From Micropterus salmoides (lineage: Eukaryota; Chordata; Actinopteri; Centrarchiformes; Centrarchidae): DNA of 64,000 nt. The stretch lies in NCBI RefSeq assembly GCF_014851395.1, contig NW_024041150.1, forward strand, positions 2,904,891 through 2,968,890. The letters run 5' to 3'. A program made the position numbers and the translations under genes. Below are positions 12,169 through 24,121 of this stretch, in pieces; position 1 is the first letter of the stretch, and each line of letters begins with the position of its first letter. The notes below the pieces were generated by a model, which saw only the letters and a program-made list of their open reading frames with translations, was not told the DNA's origin and ran no database searches.

Positions 12169-12804
12169 GACGATTGTGATTCAACTATGTAAATCCTTCG
12201 TCGGGGAGAATGTGGACAGACTACAACAGTGAATTGGCAGGTGAACAGTTGCACAAAAATTTGGTTGGTGGATAATTTAATAGGCATGGTAGGGACATGT
12301 CCTTACTCATTTTCAGCAACTACTGAATTGTCTCTAGCAATAATTTTGATAAAAACAACTGAATATTACCATTGTTGTCCGTCAATGGCTAGTCAATGTG
12401 TAATGTAACTACAAGTATAATGCATTATGCCTCCCCCCTCACATGCCACACAGTGGTTTGGTCCATTGCCTACCTTTGTAAGACCCTCAGCGACTTTATT
12501 TCTAAAATGCGACTAGTGACAAATCTTGTGTTATTCAGACTATCAGGAGGAAAGTGAGAAATATACAAATATACTATATAAATATATACGCTACGGCCTC
12601 TTTAAAGGTAGGGAGTCACCAATTCTTTACCGTCTCTCTTGTTTACCATTTAATGCCAGTAAGACTGAAAAAATTATACTTTGGTGCTAATGGTTCGTAA
12701 AATGATTGAACGATTGGACTGTGGACATTGAGTTTAAACATTTTTATTTGTATGTGTGATTTTTGGCAGCTTAGAACAAGCTCAAGCAGGCGACCCAGTG
12801 GGAT

Positions 12805-13691
12805 TTAAAGGTTTAGTGTGTATGTTTTAGTGCCATCTAGTGGTGAGTGTTGCGAATTGCAACCAGCGACTTACGATGCCATCACGTGCTCCTCCTGGTT
12901 CGTCCCATTTCCTGAGTTGTGAAGTCATACTTCCGATTTCAGTGTGTGTTCATGTGCTCTTTAGTTGGAATGTGGAATCAACATGGACACTACTGCAAAG
13001 ATTTGTTGGATTATCATTATCAGAGCTTATAAACAACACACAGACATCTAGTTAACTCTGCATGGGCAGCAAACTAACCGTTATAGCCTATCACAAATTA
13101 CATGTTTGCAAAATATGTATAGGCAATACGTGATTTTGCTCAAATCAAAGTTCTAGATACTTATTTTTGTCCCATGTACACTTTATTTCTCTTTTTGCAA
13201 TAAAGATTTAAGGAGGAAAAAATTATTATGATTATTCCGACAACACCTGAATGCACCATAAGTCACCCCTCACCCCTCCCTTTCCGAGCGTGCAGGAGAA
13301 GCTACAGTAGCCAACATGCTCTGTCGGGTCTCATGCTAAATAATACGTGTGGACCTCCATTTGTCCAAATATCTCTTATTTTCTTATTTCTTATAATCCA
13401 GTCAACTACTACAATTAACGTTACTTCTTCTTCTTCTGTATTAAATGTAGTGACAAAACGCACTCTGTCGAGCAGTTTGTCCGTTTAGGCTGCTGTAGAA
13501 ACATGGCGGCGCAACATGGCGACCTCCATGTAAGAGGACCCGCGGTGTATGTTGATAGAAATGGCTCATTCTAAGTTAATAAAAACAGTTCATTATGTAA
13601 GGTCTTTATACACCACTGAAAATATAGTTCTGGATATTATATTGCATTTCTGTCAATAGATCCTCCTAAATATTACACACTGGACCTTTAA
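12805..13691. mobile_element. TTAA-flanked MITE, 879-bp core, with matching terminal inverted repeats
   Basis: TTAA occurs at 12805-12808 and 13688-13691. The left terminus is AGGTTTAGTGTGTATGTTTT and the right, read inward on the other strand, is AGGTCCAGTGTGTAATATTT, a good inverted match. Inside are GCCATCTAGTGGTGAG and an ATGGCGGCGCAACATGGCGA block typical of a very common fish repeat. TTAA on both sides would fit a piggyBac-type target, but the terminal sequence is not a canonical piggyBac end, so the superfamily is open. It has no transposase frame, so it is non-autonomous. Confidence 0.65.
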
Positions 13692-15111
13692 GAGGTTTTA
13701 TGTATGTATGATGTACATCCAAAGAACTTCTATAAAAACCGCACCAGGCGTCTAATTGAGACCTGTTTATTTGTCAAAACGTGCAGCCACACCAGCCCAG
13801 TTAAAAAGGGACAGCTATCGAAATGGGACTCTGCTTTAATTCTAGTTTTATGGTAAATTAATTTTCGAAAAAGGTCTGATTGGAAAGGGACCCAAGAACA
13901 GTCAGTCTCAGTCCAAAATAATCCAAATGGTAATTTGACCAAAATGTGGCCAAAGAGAATAAAAATTATGCACTACAAATTAAGTAGCAGTCATGGCTGT
14001 AAAGCGATAGAACTGCACTTCAAAATTCACACTCCGGCCTCAAAAAACACATTTTCTTCTGTGGTAATTATGACGCTCACACCTTCAAAACTAGCAACGG
14101 TGTTTGAGTGACATCTGTGGCGCAAGTCCTATATCATTTCCCAATGTAAGCAATGCCATTATCATTTCATGCAATTGATAGAGTTTGAAAGTGCCAGATG
14201 AGCTAAGAGACCCGCAGATTTTAGATATTCATAACAAACATGTCTTGAAAAAACAAATAAAGAAAGGACCAACATTGCTGACACAGATTTCCTTCAGTCT
14301 TTGCTGTAATGCTGCACAATGCTGGGAACAAAGATAGACCGAAAATCTATCAAGCCACAGTCAGACTGTAAGAACTGTTCAAAATCTGTAGTCTCACTGG
14401 GAATCACTTCACGTTCAGGACTTCCTATAGAAGTGAATGTTATCAGTTATACAAAAAATAAAATGTTCAGTCCAGTATCATATCCATCAGTTCAGCTGTA
14501 AGCCTGATACAAAAACACCTCATAGCCTGATAATCAGCCAGATATGCTTTATTGTTAAAGTAATACTGAGCTTGACACACACAGGGACTTGGCTAATGAG
14601 CCAACTTTGTCCTCCTAATATTTATACCCTAATGGAAGACATTTTCCGTCAACAATTGTCTTATTATCTTGTGATGGAGGGACATTTACCACAAACACCA
14701 ATCGGATTACTCGACATCCAATAAAGGAGGTAAATGGTGAGTGTGTGTGACAGGTAGTATAGGCTATACACACGCGGCCAAATGAGTACTTTAAAGTATT
14801 TCAGACTGCATGAAACGACTGGCGATGTATTCCTTCCTGTATAAACCAAAGAGTGTAATTAAGTGGTGAAGAGTTTCATACATTATAGAAAATGCCCTAT
14901 TTAAGCAGTGAAGCTTGATGAATTGTACTAACTATTTTTGACTAGGACACTTGTCCCGCTGTTTGGATGATGTTGGTCATCAGTTGATTGGACCATCTGT
15001 TCAAGGCATTGGTCCAGAGCAAGTATGCCAGATGTCTTTTAAATTATTGTTGCTGTTGACTTTGGTATTCTCCTGGCATTTAGCTCCACCATGGATCCAA
15101 ACCTCCAATAA

Positions 15112-15542
15112 TTTTTTTCAGTAACAGTATAACAAATGTTCAATAAAAAAAATCAATAACTGTTTGACTTTATTCACTTGAATCATACATGAATTAGGAC
15201 TTAATTTATTTATTTTTTCATTAAAATGGTTATTTTGTTGAGGAAAAAGGACTCAAATGTTTTTACTTAATTTTACTAGTGCACATTTGTTGACAAAGAT
15301 TTTATCATAATTGTTTTGAATGTTCAACCTCAGATTTGTGAAGTTATCCACTGTTTGGCATCAAACGTTGACCATAAAGAGGAGTTTAAACCACAATTAA
15401 CCATTCACCATCACTCAGGAGCAAAAATCAGCCTTTAAACTCAAAAGAAATAACGTTTGATACTTATTGTGATAATTATCGATATCAAAGATATGAAAGT
15501 TTTTATCACGATACCAATTTTGGCCATATCGTCCAGCTCTAG
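15112..15542. mobile_element. hAT-like MITE relic, same family as 18044-18412
   Basis: It shares an ordered series of blocks with the copy at 18044: AACAAATGTTCAAT, ACCACAATTAACCAT, CACTCAGGAGCAAAAATCAG, TTATTGTGATAATTATCGAT and a right end TTTTGGCCATATCGTCCAGC. The left terminus is missing or unrecognisable. No coding frame. Confidence 0.65.
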
Positions 15543-17479
15543 GTCAATTCGCCATTTTTAGGATATAAACTGTTGAGGAATTCGTGATTGTGCTGACACA
15601 ATGACCTGTCCTCGACTCCCTATTTTGATTATTGATTCACCTTCCTTCTAGTGTCACTCTCACACTGACCGGATTTCGTTTCACCTTCACACACACTACC
15701 CCATGTGGAACGGAGCGAGACGTCAATAATCGACTCACCTCTTTTGCTTTGTGCAGAGTTCAGTCTGATTGACATGAGGTTATCAGTGTCCAGCCAGTTA
15801 GAGAGAGGGTGGCATTGACCTCTCATTCTGGGAATATCTTTTAAATTCTTATTTTCTAACTGCACGATAGTAATACAAGCAGCAGAAAGGAAGGATGCTG
15901 TTTGGCTGCAGGGAGTGCACAGTGACTGAGTTTAATGACAGTAAAATGTTTGATAAAACCTCTATAATTTACTTTGTGGACGGCTGCTGCTGGCCTGCTG
16001 ACCATGCTAGGCTCCATATTTAACATTTACAACCATACCTTAGTCTGGATTCACTTATTAATTTTTTTGATTACATGCCCTCTAATACATCTACTATCTT
16101 ACAACCACATAGAATCATTGAAATTTTTAACATTCATTAAAGAAAGAATAATGTGTCTGTTATATTGCCATTTTGAGTAAGCTATTGTTGAAGAACAGGT
16201 TTTGATCTCAAGTAATCTCAAGTCGATATACAATAAAATTAAATTATCCCCATAGGAGCACTTTGGTAAAAACATTCCCTAGCAGGTGAGACACACCGGT
16301 TACGTATAAATAATCCATCAAAACCTGTTGATTAACTAATCACTTAACTGTAATAGTGAAAATATTCTGGTCATAATTCATCAGCTTGGAAAACAAAATG
16401 AGAAAAACAGCAAGACTTCTCATTTGAAGACTTTTTTAATGCCTTTACAGATACAGTGTCAGTGGGACTCGCTGTCCCATGATGATGATGTCTTAAGAAC
16501 AGAGCTTTCCCATCTCTCTGCAACCTCTACAGCCTCAGGGAGGAACACAGGGGGTTATGATTCATGTAATACACCCACCAATCTGACTGTGTTTATGGGT
16601 GTGTGTGCTGCACTTGCTTTTGCTCTCATCATAGCAGGATTAACACACACTGGACAGATGGCCGTCCGATGCGCCGCCCTCGCATACACTGCTTTCCCAC
16701 ACACACAATAAACACAAACGCACCCTACAACTCGGCACAGCGCCGTGGCAACTTCAGTTCACGAGCTGTGTCATCATCACTGCACCCTGCCTGAGGCTTA
16801 AACACAAATAATCACACGCACGCACACGGGCTGAAGCCTGTGTCAGCAGATGATGACTGATGTCAAAAAAGCACTCTATTCTGTCTCCACTCAGCCCGTC
16901 TCCCACTAAAACACCCATGTGGTTGTTTTGTCCTTGAATGGCTTCCTCCTCTATCTTTTTCAAACATCACAGAGCCAGCAGGGTTGATATTTAGATGACT
17001 ATAACTGTAATTTTACTGTAAACGTAATGAGTTTGTTCTGAGATAACATGTTTTTAGATATCTCCTCCTGCCAAACCTTCCCTTCTTCTGAAACGGTTTT
17101 CTAGTCACAGTTTGTGTGTTGTGTTTCTCACAAACTGACATCAACCTCCAGCTTCAATTTGATCACAACATTTTGGCACAAGTAAAGCTCTGACATGATT
17201 TTTATGTGTTTATTTACAGATGGAGGATGGAGATAATATGTAGTTTAACTTTTCTTTTCCACAAGACTTCACTATAGTTTGAGGGGGATTTAGACAAATA
17301 CCAAAAATACAATATTTCGAAAGAGTGAAGGACTTGAAAGTAAAGGGCGGTGGCGTCGGAGAACGTCAATACGTCTTATTTCAGCCCAGTATCCCTATAA
17401 ATTATGTCCAAATTGAATGATTCTGCACCTCCCATTTTTCAAAGCTGCCCTTCAGCTGCCCTTCATGTTGCGAGGAGGA

Positions 17480-17645
17480 AATTCTGGGTATGGAGGTTGG
17501 AGCATGGGCATGAAGCATGTTGGACTTTCATGTGGGAGACCAGAGTTCACTTCTTGTGACAGACCAACAATTAAAGTTGGCCTTTTTAACCCTAACCATG
17601 GTCTTTCCCTAACCTTAACCATGCTGCAGTTGCTATGGGCAATAA
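17480..17645. repeat. SINE-like dispersed repeat with TTAACCATG tail
   Basis: A TGTGGGAGACCAGAGTTCAC block resembles a degraded tRNA-type B region. It is followed by AACCCTAACCATGGTCTTTC and CCCTAACCTTAACCATG, an arrangement that recurs in fish SINE-like repeats. The assignment is tentative and no borders are visible. Confidence 0.35.
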
Positions 17646-18043
17646 TGTAGAAATTTAGAAAACACTGTCATTTAACATTTTATGGTATTTTGCAGAATGG
17701 TCTAATCTTGATGGTCTTGTCTAAAAGCCTGTGCATTTCCGGGCATTAACGAGCATCAAAGCTTCAAAAAAGCTTAAATTTGATCACAGATCAGTACATC
17801 CCAGCTACTGTGCCCTGACTACTTATTATTAGTGTCAAATGATGCTAATTAATGTGACGCAGCATGTGTGTTGCACTTTTATTGTAGCCATTTACTAATT
17901 AGCAATAAGGTATATGGAAAAACAAGGGGATGAAACCTTCTTTCTTTGATTTCCTCGTGACCTTGCTGCTCTGACATTTGGCCTTTGTGCCCTCAAAATA
18001 ATGTGGCCTTGCTCCTAAAAGTTTGAAATTCCAGGCCTTGCTG

Positions 18044-18412
18044 TAGGGCTGGGCAATAAAACAATATAATTACCACAATATAATTTTCTTCAATAACAAA
18101 TGTTCAATGTTTGATTTAATTTGTTTCAATCATGGACAAATTAGCACTCATTTTTGTATTTTGTTTAGGAAAAGTCACAGAAAAAAGATTTTACTTCATT
18201 TGACTTATGCATATTTGTTGAAAAAAGATTGTTGTTTTGACCTTGAAGAAAAGTTTAAAACCACAATTAACCATCTGGTTTCTTTAACTTTCACTCAGGA
18301 GCAAAAATCAGTCTTTGAAGTTGAAAGAAATACTGATTTGACATTTATTGTGATAATTATCGATATCGAATGATATGAATTATTTAGCGTGATAAATTTT
18401 TGGCCAGCCCTA
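18044..18412. mobile_element. hAT-like MITE with both termini (TAGGGCTGGGC / GCCAGCCCTA)
   Basis: The left end TAGGGCTGGGCAATA and right end TTTTTGGCCAGCCCTA form terminal inverted repeats. Flanks CCTTGCTG (18036-18043) and GCCTGCTG (18413-18420) agree at 6 of 8 positions, as expected for an old 8-bp hAT target duplication. The interior matches 15112-15542 block by block. It has no transposase. Confidence 0.7.
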
Positions 18413-19669
18413 GCCTGCTGCAGTCCTATCTGAGTTTACCAGAAAGTCACTGACTCCAATTTCTGAACCAACAAGGGAAATGCTTCATGACAGTCACACT
18501 GCTGCCACACAGAAGTGATGTGGAGAGTTGAAGGGGGACCATAATGGGCTCCAACGTCATGTAATAGGATTTCAGACCCACCATAACATCTAAACTGCAC
18601 TCACAGTATTAGTAGACAGATTAAATCAGACATGTAGTGGAGGGGTTTAATCCAAAACTATAATCCATTTTGGATATAAAAATAGTACTTTATGTATTTA
18701 TATATATCTTTTCAAAGAATTAACAGGTAGAGTATAATTTTCACTCCACTAAGTCTTCTGACTGACTTTAAGAGGTGTTACATTTTTAAAACCCATCTTG
18801 CTGTGGGTTGTCTGACCTCTTGAGTCGCATCAGTCCATTTATCAGACTCCTGTGTGATAAATACGGCTTATTCGGCTTCAGTTGTCTGACAGACACAAAC
18901 CTCCATTGTGGCTTCTGCACACTGAGTGATTGCTTAATAACAACAAGCCAGCAAGGAGAGAGAAAAGATTTCTATTTATTCTTTCTTTCCTCTATCAATT
19001 AGCACCATCAACATCCTTTTCCAGAAGCCCCCTGCCGCATCTCTGCAGGGAGATAATGACTCAGATTGTTTGATCAGTGTGAGTTCATTTCACCGAGGCC
19101 TCCAGTGTTTCTGGCTGCCTGCACTTAGCATGCAAGAGTCAAAGTGAGATTAATGCAGCGGTCTATCCTAGCAAAACCTTGGGCAAATAGATTCACTTTG
19201 ATGTGCCGCATTAGACAGTTTGGTGTGAAAGTGCCAGACGCCACCTACAAGTTGGTGTACAAGTGCTTCACAGCCTCCTCTACACCTTGAGGTTAATAGA
19301 GGAAAAACAGGAAACCTATTTAGTCTGATAAAAAGCTTCTACCTGAATGTGCCGCTTCACTGCCTTAGTCGACATCCCTAAAGGGTGAGGCAGTGTGCAA
19401 ATTTTATGATTTGTTCTAGATGATTCTGCCAGGCACCTGACTTATGAATGTGTGTGAAGCCACAAACCATTCTTACCTTATATATAATATATTGCAGATA
19501 ATGTAACCACATAAGTTTTCTTTCAAAAAGTTCACTTGCTTTCTAAAGATTTCCAACAGCTGCTTTACAACAGAAACAACTGTATGGTGTCCTTTCAAAA
19601 CCCTGGGTACCCCTTTAGTGTCATATTTGGACGTTAAAGCTCTGCGGTCAAGTTAGCAATGCTTAGCAA

Positions 19670-20260
19670 CAATAAATATGCAACATCCGGTTACACTTTC
19701 AAAATAAAACGCTAGCATTTCCAAACATCACTATTTTGAAACTGCACGTTATAAAAGGTGTGAAACGTTCCAATTTGGTTAGGTTTAGGCACAAAAAGTT
19801 CTTGGTTGGGTTTAGGCAACAAAACTACTTGGTTATGGTTAAGAAAAGATCATGGTTTGGGTTAAAATAACTACGTAGGTCAGATAAAATGTCATTTGCG
19901 TAACTTAGACAGATTACCTAACTTCTATAACCTAGGCAATTTACGTAACTTGTGTAACTTAAATAAAACTATTTAATGTTGACTTTTTGTTTCACAAGGG
20001 ACACGAACCACGGTCTCCTGGTTCAAAGTCCGGGTTCTGGCCCTCCATCCACCACAACCACCTCCACCCACTACAGGGCTTCCCCCACAGCGTTGAACTA
20101 TGACGCTATCCCAGTTCGTTACAAACCGACGAAGATGGGTCTTGACCATGCGTCCATATGTGATGAGTTGGGGAGTGAGAACGGGTTGTTCAAACAGGTT
20201 AAAATAGCAGATGTTTATATATAGTGCCAAAGCAGAGGAAGGAGTCAAGTTTTTACGGCA
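19670..20260. repeat. SINE-like composite repeat with tRNA-like head on minus strand
   Basis: GGTTAGGTTTAGGCA, GGTTGGGTTTAGGCAACAAA and TGGTTATGGTTAAG recur as degenerate units at 19775-19870. At 19998-20024 the minus strand reads AACCAGGAGACCGTGGTTCG then TGTCCC, a plausible tRNA-type B box region. The end (about 20230-20260) shares AGGAAGGAGTCAAG with the dispersed repeats at 6950 and 9474. Unclassified. Confidence 0.45.
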
Positions 20261-21670
20261 CGCTGAAAAGTTACCGAGAGGAGATCTGAAGGATCTCTGA
20301 ACGTACTTGCACTTGATTTTGACAACACAGACTGGGGTTTACATCCGATCTCTTGCCAGTCATTGCTGGTTCCACTTCTTCCAAACAAAGCTCCACTAAA
20401 CAATATTTATTTAATGGATTAAATTACTCTGTGTAGTGTGAAATATGTCGCTCAAAGTGATTAACCGACAGAGAATTATAGCGACTCTTCAGCTTGAATT
20501 AGCTTTTTAGATTCTTTTTGCTCATTGTTTAGGTTTAGACTTTGCATAAGTCTCTCATCAATCTCTAATTTACCATTTTCAGCAAACAAGTTTTAATAAA
20601 CCCACTGCACGCAACCTACCCAGCACCAACAATAGATAGACAGTAAGAGACAGGCTGGTGAAGAAAATGGAACACCAAGTATTCAAAACCGTTTTGGCTG
20701 CTAGTAAATGTTACTTCAAAGCGTGGGGTAGTTCCAGTCGGCTCAGAGGCATTGCGAGGCTACCCAGCCGACCAATCACAGAGCTTACGGTCCGCGCCGA
20801 CTCGACGTGTAGTTACATTTTGGAGGAGGTGCAGGTCAGGCGATCACCTACACCGTCGATTTGACACAGAAGTATAAATTGCACTTTAGAGTTAACACAT
20901 TGCAGTCACAGTAACAACTTTATACTGCAATAATATGTCACGGCTATGTGTTGGTAATCTTCTCTTCCTCTGCACCCAGTGGCCAAAAAAAAGGAGCAAT
21001 GCAGCTTTAACAGTTACGTTTTAGTTTGGTTATATTAACCAGACCTTAATTGTAGGGATGCAAAAAAGAAAAAGCATCTATATACTGAAAGTTGTTGTGG
21101 GAGACAAACATAATAGGGAGTCCACAAGGCAGGGAAATAAATGAATCATTTAGCATCAGTGTTGTGTTTGAGAAGGCTTGGACAATGACTGTCCAACAAA
21201 TACAAGGAAGGCTGTTGTGTAACAAATGACAAACCACTACTGGCCTGGTAGTAAAGAAAAGAAAAGATAGATTGTAAGAGAAAATTATTTTTTTCTTAAT
21301 TTACCAAATAATCAGATTTTAAAGTACAGCGTTTGGGGCTCCTGACCAATCTTCTAATTATCACCACATCATCACTTAATTCTCCATATCTGGAGAGAGA
21401 TCAGACTGAATTATATGTGTGTTTTTGTGTGTTAGTGTGACTTGTGTGTGTAGTTTGTATGTGAGAACAAGCAAGAGGTTATCTAGTCTGGACAAAGAGA
21501 ACGAGGGCAGCAGAGAATAAACAAAGATAAAGAGAAAACGATATTGGAAAACAAAGGGTGAGACTGAGGACCAGTGAGACTACACATAGCACCAATACCT
21601 TAAATCAATAGACAGAATCTACTCTCTATGTCTCCTTTATTGGATCTGTCTGTGTGGATATGAGACACAA

Positions 21671-21672
<2 letters not shown>

Positions 21673-21733
<61 letters not shown>

Positions 21734-21742
21734 TACATGTGT
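21673..21742. repeat. (GT)n microsatellite
   Basis: A GT run of more than 50 bases from 21673 to about 21726, then an interrupted GT/AT stretch. The open frame across it (His-Thr repeats) is an artefact. Confidence 0.95.
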
Positions 21743-22340
21743 ATGTCCCAACTGCAATCCAGTGGCCACTGAGGCTTTAGTATTGAGTATTTTCAGGGCA
21801 CAGCAGTAATATTGAAGCACAGGTCCTTTTCTCTGGTCCACTGCTCTCCAGTTCTATCCTGCCCTGTCCTCACTAATAGACACAGCTGATGTAGCCACAA
21901 GTACTGTGAAGCGCTCAGATAACACAACTATTTGGAGCAGCAGTGATTCTACAATATTGGTTGTTGACAGGGAGATTCATCTAGTTCACAATCCTCAAAA
22001 TAACCTCCAGTAGATAATGAACTGAGCCTAATACAAAAGCATGTTTTCATGAAAGAAAGGAGAGAATACCACAGACTGAACTGGGTCAGAAAGTCCAGAA
22101 TTCATTTGCTTTCAGGACCACCATTACAAAAAAAAACTACAGTGAAAACTGAGGCCAGGACTCAAACTGCAGACAAGGTGAGTTACTATTCTTTAAGCCT
22201 ACAGAAGCTATTTTTACAGTATCTCACAAAAGTGAGCACACCCCTCAATAGTTGATTAAATCTTTTCATGTGACAACACTGAATAAATTATACTTGTGTA
22301 CAGCTTGTTTAATAGTGTAAATTTGCTGTCCCCTCAAAGG

Positions 22341-23300
22341 CTACGTTCAGACTGCATGTTATGATCTTAGTTTTGGGTTATGTTTGTGTTGTATTTTTCC
22401 CTGTGTGTTTCTGGTTTTGCCATTGCTTCATATGTCTATCTATTTGCCTCGGTTTCTCTCGTTCCTTGTCCCTAGTTATTTATGTCTTGTCTGTTATCTT
22501 AGGTCTTAGTCCTGCATTTTAGTTCTTTGCCTCAGTTCTTAGTCCAGTGCCTTAGTTCATGTTATTGTTAGTTTTTGTTCATCCGCATGTTTAAGTTTTC
22601 TTAGTATCTGTCCTGTCTTTTATCTTAGTCCTTGTTCCTGTGTCTCCATGTAGTCCTGTCCATGCTCTGATTTTGCGGTCTTTCCATGTTTGTGTTTTAC
22701 TTTGGTAGCTCTAACCTTTTGTGTTCTTGTGTACTTTACTTCCTGTTTTATTTTGTAATCTTCTGTGCCTGGTGTTCCTGTCTAGCTTTGCCTCCTGTTC
22801 CGTTCTCCTTGATGTGGTCCACCTGTTTTATGTTCCCGCCCTGCTCGTTTGCCTCACTACTTAGTGCCTGTGTTCTGTTCAGTCTGTGTTGGTTCATTGT
22901 AGAGTGTTGGTCTGTTGCCTGAGTCTGTTCCTGCTGTTTTTGGACCTCTGTTTCATTTGCACCCCTTTGGATTCTATTTGGACTTAACCACAGTTTGTAA
23001 GTGTGCTCTTCTTTGTTAATAAATCTTTGGACTATATCAGCTTAGCTCTGGTGTCCTGTGCTTGGGTTCTCAACCTGCTCAGCCACCTCTACTGCACATA
23101 ACACTGCAGGCCTTAATGCTCAATTCCGATTTGTTCCCCAGATTTTTTTGTTTGCCAGTTCACATTGTTGTTTAAATGCGGCCCATATCAGACTCCAGTG
23201 TGAATTGTCCACGGCCTAAAAGTGACCCGCATGCGTAGAAGAATAACACAATGTCAGACACAGCACAATGTTGTACAAAGGTAAATAAGGAGCTACAGAT
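22341..23300 (+). mobile_element. hAT-like element (copy B), split by a solo LTR
   Basis: GGCTACGTTCAGACTGCA at 22339-22356 resumes after the LTR as CTGCAGGCCTTAATGCTCAA at 23104. The following 170 bases match 2350-2545. The right terminus is not visible, and the DNA between 23300 and 23456 is unclassified. It sits between the two parts of the Tc1 relic. Confidence 0.6.
22357..23103 (+). mobile_element. Solo LTR, 747 bp, with 5-bp target duplication
   Basis: It starts TGTTATG and ends CATAACA, a perfect 7-bp TG...CA inverted pair. It is flanked by CTGCA on both sides (22352-22356 and 23104-23108). An AATAAA signal lies near 23019, about 80 bp before the end, and the last part contains CTGTGCTTGGGTTCTCAACC, similar in style to 3' ends of fish Ty3/gypsy-type LTRs. 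No internal retroelement sequence remains, so it arose by LTR-LTR recombination. Superfamily (gypsy or an ERV with 5-bp duplication) is undecided. No coding capacity. Confidence 0.85.
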
Positions 23301-23452
23301 GTTCGCTCCAGGTAGCTTCTACTTGCTAACCCTCCCACTTTTCACGGAAGACTCCCGTATTTCATTGTCCTCTCATGGGTCACATTTCTCCTGAATTACG
23401 ACTAGTGTTCACAACTTTGTCCTTTTCATTTACGGTTTCTGGCGTTGTACAA

Positions 23453-23456
<4 letters not shown>

Positions 23457-23485
<29 letters not shown>
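23457..23485. repeat. (TC)n microsatellite
   Basis: A 29-base TC run immediately upstream of the resumed Tc1 sequence, near the junction with the nested insertion. Confidence 0.9.
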
Positions 23486-23488
<3 letters not shown>

Positions 23489-23517
23489 GTTGCTCTCACA
23501 CTTCCTCATAGTTCAAT

Positions 23518-24121
23518 ATGGCACCTGAAGAACTCTCTGAGGATCTGAAAAAAATAGTTATTGCTCTACATAAAGACGGCCTAGGCTATAAGAAGATTGC
23601 CAAGACCCTGAAACTTAGCTGCAGCACGGTGGCCAAGACCATACAGCGGTTCAGCAGGACAGGCTCCACTCAGAACAGGCCTCGCCATGGTCAACTAAAG
23701 AAGTTGAGTGCATGTGCTCAGCGTCATATCCAGAGGTTGTCTTTGGGAAATAGATTTATGAGTGCTGCCGGCATTGCTGCAGATGTTGAAGGGGTGGAGG
23801 GTCAGCCTGTCAGGGCTCAGACCAGGCGCCGCATACTGAATCAAATTGGTCCACATGCCTGTCGTCCCAGAAGAAAGCCTCTTCTAAAGATGAAGTTAAC
23901 GGCCCCAAACACACCTCCAAGACGACCACTGCCTTGCTAAAGAAGCTGAGGGTAAAGGTGATGGACTGGCCAAGCATGTCTCCAGACCTAAACCCTATTG
24001 AGCATCTGTGGGGCGTCCTCAAACGAAAGGTGGAGGAGTGCAAGGTCTCTAACATCCCACGGCTCCGTGATGTCGTCATGGAGTGGAAGAGGACTCCAAT
24101 GGTAACCTGAGAAGCTCTGAT
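23518..24121 (+). pseudogene. Tc1 transposase, internally deleted
   Basis: The open frame from ATG 23518 to 23940 begins with a Tc1 paired-like DNA-binding region: a first helix-turn-helix around residues 8-45 (LHKDGLGYKKIAKTLKLS), then a linker and second helix-turn-helix to LLKMK at about residue 126. A large internal deletion then removes the segment with the first catalytic Asp (WSDE) and the second (DND). The reading continues in another frame with PKHTSKTTTALLKKL, MDWPSMSPDLNPIEHLWG and LRDVVMEWKRTP, so only the final Glu of the DDE triad is left. A stop (TGA) interrupts the tail near 24108. It cannot make active transposase; the N-terminal DNA-binding part alone remains open. Confidence 0.85.
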
